Assembly (NCBI GenBank): GCA_963770155.1
Contig: CAVYOE010000001.1
Location: 434,001 to 498,000, forward strand
DNA: 64,000 nt
DNA from: CAVYOE01 sp963770155
Lineage (GTDB): Bacteria; Actinomycetota; Thermoleophilia; Solirubrobacterales; 70-9
Direction: 5' to 3'
Of the stretch, positions 1-7,797 are shown piece by piece. A program made the translations under genes and the position numbers. The notes under the pieces were generated by a model. That model made no database searches, was not told the DNA's origin, and worked only from the letters and a program-made list of their open reading frames with translations. The first letter of the stretch is position 1. Each line of letters opens with the position of its first letter.

Positions 1-2
1 GT

Positions 3-341
3 GACTGGCGCGGCGAAATCCTCTCCAACGTCAGGGCCCTGATCAGGGAGGCCGACCCCGATGTGGTCGAAGAGGTGAAGTGGAGGAAGCCTTCTAACCC
101 GGCAGGGGTTCCGGCCTGGTCACACAACGGGCTGATCTGCACGGGCGAGACCTACAAGTCGGCTGTGAAGCTGACCTTCGCCAAGGGCGCATCGCTGAAG
201 GACCCCTCGAGCTTGTTCACCTCGAGCCTCGATGGCAAGGTCCGGCGCGCGATCGACCTTCATGAGAAAGACACGATCGACGAGGACGCGTTCAAGGCGC
301 TGATCCGCGAGGCCGTGGCGCTGAACGAGTCCTCTGGTTAA
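3..341 (+). CDS. DUF1801 domain protein, 5'-truncated
   Basis: The reading frame is open from the left edge of the window, so the N-terminus lies outside it. The visible 112 residues carry the DUF1801 signature: ADPDVVEEVKWRKPSNP, then a WSHNG / CTGETYK segment and KLTFAKGASL. DUF1801 proteins are small cytoplasmic proteins of unknown biochemical role, usually 110-150 residues, so only a short N-terminal piece is missing. An internal GTG at 63 could be mistaken for the start but lies inside the conserved domain. The gene ends at TAA 339-341 and converges on the minus-strand small peptides that follow. The family assignment is firm; the function is unknown. Confidence 0.8.
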   Translation, partial: DWRGEILSNVRALIREADPDVVEEVKWRKPSNPAGVPAWSHNGLICTGETYKSAVKLTFAKGASLKDPSSLFTSSLDGKVRRAIDLHEKDTIDEDAFKALIREAVALNESSG

Positions 342-400
342 AGCCAGCGCGAGGGGCAGGGCCCTCGCGCCGGTTGTTGCATCGGTACCTGGGTGAAGTC

Positions 401-520
401 CTAGTCGGCGCTGTCGCCGGCTTCGTCCTGCTTGCCGGCGTCCTCGCCCTGGTCTCCAGCCTCAGGCTCGTCGCCGCTCTCCCACGGCGTTGCGTTCTCT
501 TCGGCCTGTTGCTCTTCCAT
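401..520 (-). CDS. Putative small acidic peptide (39 aa)
   Basis: ATG at 520-518, stop at 403-401. The product begins MEEQQAEENATPWESG and is otherwise almost all Glu, Asp, Gly and Ala, with no membrane segment and no known domain. A weak Shine-Dalgarno-like AGGGA lies 4 nt before the ATG. An in-frame ATG four codons upstream (532) is possible but has no ribosome site. The neighbouring minus-strand peptide at 773-669 has a similar composition and a similar start (MFEEQ), and a hairpin separates the two, so they look like two short transcription units. I do not recognise a family. It could be a chance ORF in GC-rich DNA; the parallel with the neighbour is the main support. Confidence 0.35.
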   Translation of the reverse strand: MEEQQAEENATPWESGDEPEAGDQGEDAGKQDEAGDSAD

Positions 521-561
521 AAATCCCTGCATACCCGCATCCCGGCGCTTGACGCACGAAA

Positions 562-583
562 GAGGCCCCTGGGCAGGGGCCTC
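562..583 (-). terminator. Intrinsic terminator-like hairpin
   Basis: Perfect 9-bp stem GAGGCCCCT / AGGGGCCTC with a 4-nt loop. Read on the minus strand it is followed by TTTC. It lies just downstream of the 773-669 small peptide and upstream of the 520-401 peptide, which fits termination of the first minus-strand transcript. Confidence 0.55.
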
Positions 584-668
584 ATGCAACAGGAGACCAC
601 TGGCGAGGGGCCGAAGTCAAATTCGGCCGCCTCGCCCAGCAGTCAGATTGGGCAGCTAGAGGACGGTG

Positions 669-773
669 CTACTCGCCGCCGTCTCCACCTTCGCTACCAC
701 CGTTGCCGCCCTCGCCGCCACCGGCTTCCTCGCCGAGGCCGCCCTCTTGCGGTGCTTCTTGCTCTTCGAACAT
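669..773 (-). CDS. Small acidic Gly-rich peptide (34 aa)
   Basis: ATG 773-771, TAG 671-669. A strong Shine-Dalgarno AAAGGAG stands 6 nt before the ATG. The peptide starts MFEEQEAPQEGG and continues as a Gly/Glu repeat (GEEAGGGEGGNGGSEGGDGGE), giving a strongly negative, probably disordered product with no Cys or membrane segment. It is too short for ordinary gene callers. The good ribosome site, the stop directly before a 9-bp hairpin, and the resemblance to the downstream MEEQQ peptide argue for a real gene. No family is recognised. A precursor peptide, a small regulator and a chaperone-like acidic peptide are all possible; none is shown. Confidence 0.45.
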   Translation of the reverse strand: MFEEQEAPQEGGLGEEAGGGEGGNGGSEGGDGGE

Positions 774-860
774 GCGTCTCCTTTGGTTGACGACTGGAGT
801 GATTCCTAGCGGACTCTATCCACAAGCGGGCATGCGGAAACTTCGCGAGCAGCAGAAATG

Positions 861-893
861 TGAAGGGCCGCCCATGATTCGGGCGGCCCTTCA
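861..893 (-). terminator. Strong 13-bp hairpin, probable terminator
   Basis: TGAAGGGCCGCCC and GGGCGGCCCTTCA form a perfect 13-bp stem around a 7-nt loop. It has only a weak T-rich tail (CATTTC) on the minus strand. It would end the minus-strand transcript that carries the extended Shine-Dalgarno at 1117-1102. Orientation is inferred from the neighbouring ORFs. Confidence 0.5.
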
Positions 894-1052
894 GGTGAGC
901 GCGGTGTGCCGGCGACAACTGAACTCGGCGGGGCGGGACAGCACCCACCACTCTCGCCAGCCGGTGCCAGGGTTGGATTCCGCTCAGCGGCCGCGCGCCG
1001 CGACGGTCCCGGACACTTCAAATCGGGGACCTTGTCCCCGAAAGCGCCAGGC

Positions 1053-1097
1053 CTAGCGGCCCCGCACCTCCGGCGTCCCGAAAAGCATCGAACTCAA
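1053..1097 (-). CDS. Possible 14-residue ORF with an extended Shine-Dalgarno
   Basis: On the minus strand AGAAAGGAGGTGGTCC (1117-1102) could pair with nearly the whole 3' tail of 16S rRNA. About 10 nt later a TTG opens a 14-residue frame, MSSMLFGTPEVRGR, ending at TAG 1055-1053; an ATG lies three codons further in. Such a long ribosome site before so short a frame is unusual. It could be a leader peptide, a RiPP-like precursor, or a ribosome-recruiting RNA element rather than a peptide gene. Nothing recognisable is encoded downstream before the 893-861 hairpin. Confidence 0.25.
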   Translation of the reverse strand: MSSMLFGTPEVRGR

Positions 1098-1176
1098 GTT
1101 AGGACCACCTCCTTTCTCCGGTGAACTGAATTGAAGCAAATCGGGCAGACCGCCTGGCGGCGAATACGCTTTGCGA

Positions 1177-2826
1177 ATGAAGTCCGGAACGGTGGAGTCC
1201 GGAACGGTGGAGTCCGGAGCAGCGGCACCCGTGGATCGCGCCACCGAGCGCGAGCAGGTGCTGCCGCTCGAGCTCTTCTTCGACCTGGTCTTCGTCTTCG
1301 CGTTCACCCAGGTCACCGCGTTCATCGCTGCCGACCCGACCTGGGCGGGGCTCGGCGAGGGGCTGCTGATCCTCGCCGCGCTCTGGTGGGCCTGGGGCGG
1401 CTATGCCTGGCTCACCGGGACGGTCAATCCCGAGGAGGGCGCGACCCGGCTGGCCGTGTTCGCCGTGATGGCGGCGATGTTCGTGGTCGCCCTGGCGGTT
1501 CCGGGTGCCTTTGGCGCAAACGCGCTGCTTTTCGCGCTCTCCTACCTCGTCGTCAGGTGGCTGCACCTCGCGCTATTCGCAATGGCGTCGAGGCAGCTCA
1601 GCGACCGCGATCTCCTCGTCGCGGTCGGAAACCTCGCGATCGGCTCGACGATCGGGCCGCTGCTGCTGATCTTGGCCGCCGGATTCGACGGCGCGACCCA
1701 GGGTGCGCTTTGGATCGCCGCGCTCACGATCGACTACGCGGGCCCGGCGATCAGGGGGGTGGAGGGTTGGCGCCTTTCGCCCGGACACTTTGCCGAGCGC
1801 TACGGGCTGATCGTGATCATCGCGCTCGGCGAGTCGATCGTCGCGATCGGCGTCGGGACGGCCGGCCTCGACATCGACCTCGGCCTGGTCGCGGCCGCAA
1901 CCATGGGCCTCGCGGTCACGGCCGTTCTCTGGTGGGCGTACTTCGACGTCGTCGCCCTGGTTGCCGCGCGAAAGCTGACTGAGGAGCCGGCCGGCGCTCG
2001 TCGCAACGCGCTCGCGCGCGACGCCTACAGCTACCTCCACTACGCGATCATCGCCGGGATCATCCTGTTCGCACTGGGAGCCAAGAAGACGCTCGGCCAG
2101 ATCGAGGAGCCGCTGAAGACAATCCCCGCCGTCGCGCTCTGCGGCGGCGTCGCGCTCTACCTGCTCGGCCACGTCGGCATGCGCTACCGCAACATTCGCA
2201 CCCTGAACAGGCAGCGGGTCGTCACCGCCCTTCTCTGTCTCGCTCTGATCCCGGTGGCGCTCGAGGTCGACGCGATCATCGCGCTTGCCGCCGTCACCGC
2301 GGTTTCGATCGGCCTCATCTCCTATGAGGCGATCCGCTTCGCCGACCGCCGTGCCTCGATCAGGGCGGCAGCCGGGACGATCGCGGCTAGTGCACTGCTC
2401 GCGGGCGCCGTCGGCTGCGGCTCAGACCCCCTCAGCGCCGACGAGCTGATTAGCCGAGGCGACGAGATCTGCAGGGAGGGCCAGGAGCGCTTCGTTCAGA
2501 TCCAGGCCGAGCCTCCGGCCGACGCCGGCGCCGCGGAGGCGACCACCGACCAGCTGGTCGATGCGGCAGAGGAAGAGCTGAACGGGCTCGAGGACCTGAC
2601 CCCGCCGGAAGAGCTCGAGGACGGCTACAACGAATATCTGGACAAGAAGAGGGAGGGCCTTGACCTGATCCGCGACGGCGCTTCAGCGGCGGGAGACCAG
2701 GACCAGGACCGCTACGAGGAACTTCAGCGCAAGCTGCAGGAGGACGTGGACAAGCGACAGGAGCTTGCCCGGGAGGTCGGCTTCAAGCGCTGCAGCCGTC
2801 CGCAGGGGTCTGCGGCAAGCGTCTGA
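1177..2826 (+). CDS. LtrA family membrane protein fused to a lipoprotein-like domain
   Basis: 549 residues from ATG 1177 (a TTG two codons upstream is possible; no clear ribosome site). Residues 29-45 hold the low-temperature-requirement A signature LPLELFFDLVFVFAFTQ. About ten hydrophobic segments follow to roughly residue 395, the size of a complete LtrA protein; the family's function is not established. Unusually the frame continues: a stretch like a lipoprotein signal (RRASIR, then AASALLAGAVG before Cys414) leads into about 135 hydrophilic residues rich in Glu/Asp, with Cys near its start and end. In an ordinary LtrA the protein would stop near residue 395. A true fusion and two adjacent genes joined by sequence error are both possible. 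The N-terminus has a 15-bp tandem repeat encoding SGTVE twice. Confidence 0.75.
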   Translation: MKSGTVESGTVESGAAAPVDRATEREQVLPLELFFDLVFVFAFTQVTAFIAADPTWAGLGEGLLILAALWWAWGGYAWLTGTVNPEEGATRLAVFAVMAAMFVVALAVPGAFGANALLFALSYLVVRWLHLALFAMASRQLSDRDLLVAVGNLAIGSTIGPLLLILAAGFDGATQGALWIAALTIDYAGPAIRGVEGWRLSPGHFAERYGLIVIIALGESIVAIGVGTAGLDIDLGLVAAATMGLAVTAVLWWAYFDVVALVAARKLTEEPAGARRNALARDAYSYLHYAIIAGIILFALGAKKTLGQIEEPLKTIPAVALCGGVALYLLGHVGMRYRNIRTLNRQRVVTALLCLALIPVALEVDAIIALAAVTAVSIGLISYEAIRFADRRASIRAAAGTIAASALLAGAVGCGSDPLSADELISRGDEICREGQERFVQIQAEPPADAGAAEATTDQLVDAAEEELNGLEDLTPPEELEDGYNEYLDKKREGLDLIRDGASAAGDQDQDRYEELQRKLQEDVDKRQELAREVGFKRCSRPQGSAASV

Positions 2827-3726
2827 TCAGACCTCTTCGGGCGAGAAGGTGTCGCAGACGGCCGGGTCTCCCGACTCGTATCCGGTGGTGAACCACTTGC
2901 GCCGCTGCTCGGAGCTGCCGTGGGTGAAGCTGTCGACGTCGATGTCCTGACCGGCCTGCTGCTGTAGCCGGTCGTCGCCAATCGCCTCGGTGGCGGTGAA
3001 GGCCTCTTCCAGGTCGCCCTGCTCGAGTGCTCCCTGCTCGAACACCGTCTTGCCCCAGACGCCGCCGTAGCAGTCGGCTTGCAGCTCGAGCCTGACCGAG
3101 AGTTCGTTTGCCCCCTCCTCGTTCTGTGTCTGCTGTTCGCGACGGACCTCTTCGCTCGTGCCCACCTGGGTCTGGACGTGATGGCCCATCTCGTGGGCGA
3201 TCACGTAAGCCCAGGCGAAATCGCCCGGGGCCTGGAGCTGCTTTGCCATCTGGTCGTAGAAGCTCAGGTCGAGGTAGACGCGCTGGTCGGCGGGGCAGTA
3301 GAACGGCCCGACGGCCGAGGTGGCGCTGCCGCACCCGGTGCTGACGCCGCCGTTGTAGAGGACCAGCTTCGCGCTGTTGTAGGGCTTGCCCGATCCCTCG
3401 AAGGTAGTCGTCCAGAACTTCTGCGTGTCGGTGAAGACGTAGCCGCTGAAGTCCTTGATCTCCTTCTGGGGGTCCTGGCCGGGTGGGATCGGGTTCTCGG
3501 ATGAGGGCGGTTGCACGTTGTTGCCGAAGCCGCCCGGGATCTGGAAACCACCACCGCCCCCTCCGCCGCCGCCGACGAACTGCAAGATGATGAAGATGAT
3601 GATTCCGATGATGCCGAGGCCCCCGGCTCCGCGGCCCATCGGGATCGGGAAGCCGCCGCCGCCGAAGCCGCCGCCACTGCCGCGCTGGTCGATTACGTCC
3701 GGCGTCTTGCCTCGTCGCCACTTCAT
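2827..3726 (-). CDS. Neutral zinc metallopeptidase, YpfJ type (PF04228)
   Basis: 299 residues. The N-terminus is Gly-rich (GGGFGGGGF), then a single membrane helix at about 38-51 and a nine-glycine run at 52-60, then the peptidase domain from about residue 90. The zinc site is HEMGHH (178-183), preceded by AWAYVIA as in the YpfJ/Zn_peptidase family, and the conserved FYCPADQRVYLDLSF and LELQADCYGGVW segments are present. The family is membrane-tethered with the catalytic part outside; substrates are poorly known. The gene converges on the LtrA-like gene (stop codons adjacent at 2826/2827). Length and motifs are complete. Confidence 0.93.
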   Translation of the reverse strand: MKWRRGKTPDVIDQRGSGGGFGGGGFPIPMGRGAGGLGIIGIIIFIILQFVGGGGGGGGGFQIPGGFGNNVQPPSSENPIPPGQDPQKEIKDFSGYVFTDTQKFWTTTFEGSGKPYNSAKLVLYNGGVSTGCGSATSAVGPFYCPADQRVYLDLSFYDQMAKQLQAPGDFAWAYVIAHEMGHHVQTQVGTSEEVRREQQTQNEEGANELSVRLELQADCYGGVWGKTVFEQGALEQGDLEEAFTATEAIGDDRLQQQAGQDIDVDSFTHGSSEQRRKWFTTGYESGDPAVCDTFSPEEV

Positions 3727-3756
3727 CGCGAGGAACCTACCCCGTATCCCCGGTCG

Positions 3757-4155
3757 TTACCGCGCGGTGCCGCCGTTGCGCGCGAGGTAGCCGAAGCCGA
3801 ACGCCATCGCCAGGTTGGCGACCCCCGCCATAACGAGTCCCGCTTTGGCGCCGGGACGCGATACGGCCGGGGAGCGCGACCAGACGGCGTCGGTCGCGAG
3901 TTCGGTCCCGCGCAGCCAGGCGAGCGCCCACCAATCGCGCGAACCGCCACGGCGGTCGGCGACCAGGTGTGCGGCGGCGAAGGTGAGCCAGATCGGCCCG
4001 CAGCGCTGGAACAGGTGACGCGCGTCCTCGCTCGGCGCTTCGTGGCCGAGCACGCGGAGCGTCGCGCTGGGCGCGGCCAGCGCCGCCGACCCGAGCGCCA
4101 GATCGAAGGCGATCATGTTGCGGTTGGTCTGTTGCAGGAGACGCTCCAGGGTCAC
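3757..4155 (-). CDS. Hypothetical membrane protein
   Basis: 132 residues from GTG 4155 (MTLERLLQQTNRNMIAFD). Three to four hydrophobic segments are visible: about 14-30, one around WLTFAAAHLVAD, WWALAWLRG, and a C-terminal AGLVMAGVANLAMAFGFGYLA. I do not recognise the family; similar small integral membrane proteins of four helices are common in actinobacteria. A TTGTAT lies 8 nt before the GTG, fitting the leaderless promoters seen in the window. A longer start 53 codons upstream would overlap the divergent regulator and encode unlikely sequence. It lies head-to-tail with the zinc peptidase, 30 nt upstream of it. Confidence 0.65.
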   Translation of the reverse strand: MTLERLLQQTNRNMIAFDLALGSAALAAPSATLRVLGHEAPSEDARHLFQRCGPIWLTFAAAHLVADRRGGSRDWWALAWLRGTELATDAVWSRSPAVSRPGAKAGLVMAGVANLAMAFGFGYLARNGGTAR

Positions 4156-4255
4156 GCGCCCGATACAAGCAGATTCCTGTGCCCAACAAGGTCTCTCGGG
4201 CGTAAATCGTGGCTGCCACGCAGGAGAATCCAGCGCGGGCGAGAAATGGAGCGCC

Positions 4256-5123
4256 GTGGCACGCACGGCTACCCGCAGCGCGCAGGCTCGAAAGAGCCTC
4301 TCCGAATACATCACCGAGCGCTTCGACGACTTCTCTCGTTCGCAGAAGGAAGTTGCCCGCTACATCGTCGACCACCTCGACGAGGCGGCGTTCCAGACCG
4401 CCGAGGAGCTGGCGCGACGAGCAAGCACCTCGTCTTCGACCGTGGTCCGCTTCTCGCAGGCGCTCGGGTTCGAGGGTTACCCCGAGCTCCAGCAGGCTGC
4501 GATCGAGGAGTATCGCCACAAGGTCCGGCGCGGGCAACGGCAGCGGCGCTGGCAAGACCGACTCACCGCTCTTCAGCTTCGACCACTCCGACTTCGAGGC
4601 GTCGCTCGGGTCCGACCACCAGAACATCGAGGACACCGCGCGGAGCCTGACCCGGGAGCAGATCGAGTCCTCGGTCTCGGCTCTTGCGAGCGCGCGACGG
4701 GTCCTGATCGTTGGTGTCGAGCAGATGGCCTTCTTCGCGAGCTACCTGCGACACCTGTTGGGCCTGCTCGACATCCGCGCCGAGATCGTCGCCTCTACCA
4801 ATCAGGATGCGCTCGGTCGCCTTAACCGGATGGACGAGGACACGCTCGTCGTCGCCATTTCCGCCGGCAAGGCCCACCCGCTGGTGCTCCGGGCGCTGAA
4901 GCTGGCGCGCCATCGCCGTTCGCGGACACTGTCGGTCACGGACGCGAGCCTGTCCGACGTCGCCGAGCACTCCGAGCTCGTTCTCTATTACTCGTCGAAC
5001 AGCCCCTCTTACATCCGGTCCAATGCCGCGCTGATGGCCCTGGTCCAGGCGCTCGCCCACGGCGTGTATGCCAAGGACGAGGCTGCGCACCGCGACCGGA
5101 TCCGGGCCTTCAAGCTCAAGTAG
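4256..5123 (+). CDS. MurR/RpiR family regulator, frameshifted
   Basis: The N-terminal helix-turn-helix (SLSEYITERFDDFSRSQKEVARYIVDHLDEAAFQTAEELARRASTS, then SSTVVRFSQALGFEGYPELQ) reads in one frame from GTG 4256. The sugar-isomerase (SIS) domain (SLTREQIESSVSALASARRVLIVGVEQM, then VVAISAGKAHPLVLRALKLA) continues in the next frame to 5123. The switch is near 4530, in GGTCCGGCGCGGGCAACGG, and corresponds to one extra base. RpiR proteins bind sugar phosphates and control sugar-catabolic genes. Here pdxS follows after 22 nt, so vitamin B6 genes are a possible target, but that is only proximity. The break probably reflects sequence error, since both halves are intact. Confidence 0.85.
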
Positions 5124-5145
5124 GGCTCCTGCCTAGAATGGTGGC

Positions 5146-6034
5146 GTGACCGAGCGCGCCACTTTCCGCGTCAAGACCGGCCTTGCCGAGATGCTCAAGG
5201 GCGGGGTGATCATGGACGTCACCAATGCCGAGCAGGCGAAGATCGCCGAGGACGCCGGCGCCTGCTCCGTGATGGCACTCGAACGTGTCCCCGCCGACAT
5301 CCGGGCGGAGGGCGGGGTCGCGCGGATGGCGAGTACGACGGTGATCAAGGAGATCCAGGAGGCGGTCACGATTCCGGTGATGGCAAAGGCCAGGATCGGC
5401 CACTTCGCCGAGGCCCAGGTGCTTGCAGGCCCTCGAGGTCGACTACATCGACGAATCCGAGGTCCTGACGCCGGCGGACGAGTCGAACCACATCGACAAG
5501 TTCGCGTTCGAGATTCCGTTCGTTTGCGGCGCAATCAATCTGGGAGAGGCGCTCCGGCGCATCGGAGAGGGTGCCGCGATGATCCGCTCGAAGGGAGAGG
5601 CGGGCACCGGCAACATCGTCGAGGCTGTCCGCCACATGCGCGAGATCACCGGCGGCATCAAGAAGCTCGGTTTGCTTGGGGACGAGGAGCTGGCCGCCGC
5701 CGCCAAGGAGCATCGGGCGCCGCTCGAGGTCGTCCGCGAGGTGGCCGAGCGCAAGTGGCTGCCGGTTCCACTCTTCTGCGCCGGCGGCATCGCGACACCC
5801 GCCGATGCCGCACTGATGATGCAGCTGGGCGCCGAGGGCAACTTCGTCGGCTCGGGAATCTTCAAGAGCTCCGATCCGCCGCTGCGCGCCAAAGCGATCG
5901 TCGAGGCCACAACCCATTTCGAGGACCCCGAGAGAGTTGCTGCTGCCCACGAAGCGCTCGGCGAGCCGATGCCCGGCCTCGAGATCGAAGCGCTGGCTGC
6001 GGACGGGGGCCTGCTCCAGGGCCGCGGCTCCTGA
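5146..6034 (+). CDS. pdxS: Pyridoxal 5'-phosphate synthase lyase subunit PdxS, frameshifted
   Basis: PdxS joins ribose 5-phosphate, glyceraldehyde 3-phosphate and ammonia (from PdxT) into PLP. The first part from GTG 5146 shows FRVKTGLAEMLKGGVIMDV, AGACSVMALERVPADIR and the active-site region PVMAKARIGHFAEAQVL. The rest continues one frame later (VDYIDESEVLTPADE, then PFVCGAINLGEALRR, GEAGTGNIVEAVRHMR, FCAGGIATPADAALMMQLGA). At the junction CAGGTGCTTGCAGGCC has one base more than CAGGTGCTGCAGGCC would, so a single T insertion near 5422 explains the break. The restored length is about 295 residues, normal for the family. TAGAAT lies 7 nt before the GTG, a leaderless-type promoter. Confidence 0.93.
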
Positions 6035-6038
6035 TGCC

Positions 6039-6662
6039 GTGAAAGTCGGCGTTCTCGCGATCCAGGGAGATTTCGCCGCGCACACCAGCGTTCTGCGCGA
6101 GCTCGGTGCCGAAGCGACCGAGATACGCACCCCCGATCAGTTCGCGGGTCTCGACGGGCTCGTCATCCCCGGGGGTGAGAGCACCACGATCAGCAAGGGG
6201 ATCGTCCGCGACGGTCTCGAGGGCCCGATCCGCGGGCATCACGAGGCAGGTCGGCCGATCCTCGGCTCCTGCGCCGGGAATGATCGTCTGCGACCGCGAA
6301 CACCTCGGTCTCGCCGATTACAGTTGCCGCCGCAACGCCTTCGGCCGCCAGCGCCAGAGCTTCGAGGCCGACCTCGCCATCGGAGGCATCGGGGAGGAGC
6401 CGCTGCGGGCCGTTTTCATCCGCGCCCCGTGGGTCGAGGACCACGGGCCCGGAGTGGAAGTCCTGGCCGAGACCGACGGCCATCCGGTGGCGGTTCGCGA
6501 CGGCGGCGTGCTCGCGGTCGCATTCCACCCGGAGCTCACGGACGACTGCCGCGTCCACGCCCTGTTCATGGCCATGGTGACTTCCAATCTGGGCCATCCC
6601 GATCGAGCCCTGGACCGGCAGCGCGGACGCGAAGCGGAGCAGCTGCCGGGGAGGGAGCGTGA
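6039..6662 (+). CDS. pdxT: Pyridoxal 5'-phosphate synthase glutaminase subunit PdxT, frameshifted
   Basis: Class I glutaminase partner that supplies ammonia to PdxS; GTG 6039 lies 4 nt after the pdxS stop. The start VKVGVLAIQGDFAAH, the oxyanion segment GLVIPGGESTTI and the catalytic-Cys segment GSCAG are in the first frame (GSCAG instead of the usual GTCAG). After one extra A near 6281 the second frame gives MIVCDREHLGLADY, FEADLAIGGIGEEPLRAVFIRAP and the His-Glu site VAFHPELTDD. This second frame has no stop before the next gene. A stop at 6660-6662 in the original frame would give the usual 4-nt overlap with the peptidase start, so a second break near the C-terminus is likely. The exact C-terminus is uncertain. 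Confidence 0.88.
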   Translation: MKVGVLAIQGDFAAHTSVLRELGAEATEIRTPDQFAGLDGLVIPGGESTTISKGIVRDGLEGPIRGHHEAGRPILGSCAGNDRLRPRTPRSRRLQLPPQRLRPPAPELRGRPRHRRHRGGAAAGRFHPRPVGRGPRARSGSPGRDRRPSGGGSRRRRARGRIPPGAHGRLPRPRPVHGHGDFQSGPSRSSPGPAARTRSGAAAGEGA

Positions 6663-7763
6663 GAGATCCACGCGTTACTGCGCTCGCCCAGATCCTGGTC
6701 AAGCATTCGACCGGGGTCGAGGAGGGCGACGTCTGCACGATCGAAGGCGAGTCGGCCGCCGAGCCGCTTCTGCTCGCCATCTACGAGGAGGTCCTGAAGG
6801 CGGGTGGCAACCCGATCACGAACATCGGCATGGAGGGCCAGTCGCGCGCCCTGTTCGCCAACGCTTCGGACAAACAGCTCGAATGGGTCTCGCCAACATC
6901 GGAGTGGGCCGTGGAGAACGCCGACGTCCGCTTCGCGGTCATGGCCTCCACCAACAACCGCGAGCTCTCCAACGTCCCGCCCGAGAAGCAGACGCTCCGC
7001 CAGACCGCCCGCAAGCACCTGATGAAGCGCTCGATGGAGCGCAGCGCCGCCGGCGAGTACCGCTGGGCGCTGACCCTGTTCCCGACCAACGCCTACGCCG
7101 CCGAGGCGGGGATGAGCCTCGCCGAGTTCGAGGACTTCTACTACGGCGCCTGCCTTGCCACCGAGGCCGATCCGGTGGACGCCTGGAAGCGGACCTCAAA
7201 GGAGACCGAGCGTCTCGCCGACTGGATCCAGGGCAAGGAAGGAGGTCCACGTCACCGGACCCGGGACCGACCTCAAGCTCGGGATCGCCGAGCGCACCTT
7301 CATCGCCGCCGGCGGCAAGCACAACATGCCCGACGGCGAGTTCTTCACCGGGCCGGTCGAGGACTCGGCCGAGGGCGAGGTCACCTTCCACCTGCCGGCG
7401 ACCTACGCCGGGCGGGAGGTCTCCGGCGTCCGGTTCAAGTTCGAGGGCGGCAAGGTCATCGACGCGACTGCCGAAAAGGGAGAGGACTTCCTGATCGAGA
7501 TGCTCGACACCGACGAGGGGGCGCGCCGCCTCGGCGAGCTCGGGATCGGCACCAACTACGGGATCACCGACGGCACCGGCGAGATCCTCCTCGACGAGAA
7601 GATCGGCGGCACCGTCCACCTCGCGGTCGGCGCCTCATACCCGGACACGGGCGGCGTCAACGAGTCGGCGATCCACTGGGACATGATCTGCGACCTGCGC
7701 CAGGGCGGCAAGATCGAGGTCGACGGCGAGCTGCTCCAGCAGGACGGCAAGTTCGCGGTCTGA
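6659..7763 (+). CDS. M29 family aminopeptidase, frameshifted
   Basis: Metal-dependent cytoplasmic aminopeptidase of the thermophilic (AmpS/AmpT) family. GTG 6659 opens DPRVTALAQILVKHSTGVEEGD. The N-terminal domain (EEVLKAGGNPI, ADVRFAVMASTNNRELSN) runs to about 7237. The metal-binding C-terminal domain follows in the next frame (VTGPGTDLKLGIAERTF, then HNMPDGEFFTGPVEDS, GTNYGITDGTGEILLDEKIGGTVH, ESAIHWDMICDL). GGCAAGGAAGGAGGTCCAC reads through if one A is removed (GKEEVHVTG), so the break looks like a one-base insertion. The restored length is about 367 residues, as expected. It overlaps pdxT by 4 nt and is probably co-transcribed with pdxST. Confidence 0.9.
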
Positions 7764-7797
7764 GGCGCGGGCTTCCGGCTCCATAAAATCCCACGTC

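Larger units (their letters stand above)
774..1176. other. Non-coding stretch with hairpins
   Basis: About 400 nt without a convincing long gene. It holds a 13-bp stem hairpin (861-893), a 7-bp GGGGAC-type hairpin (about 1024-1040), and near its right end a minus-strand sequence almost fully complementary to the 16S rRNA tail, followed by a 14-codon ORF. The plus-strand gene after it starts at 1177, so this is a divergent promoter region for the membrane protein and the small-peptide block. Confidence 0.5.

Noticed and set aside
1102..1117. 3' end of a 16S rRNA gene on the plus strand
   Set aside because: The match is limited to about 16 nt; nothing upstream resembles the conserved 16S 3' region. 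Better explained as a minus-strand Shine-Dalgarno.
1190..1225. Tandem repeat as a CRISPR or regulatory array
   Set aside because: Only two copies of a 15-bp unit, in frame, encoding SGTVE twice; a small coding repeat.
5146..6034. Programmed ribosomal frameshift in pdxS
   Set aside because: No slippery heptamer or stimulator; PdxS is not known to shift, and neighbouring genes carry similar one-base gains.
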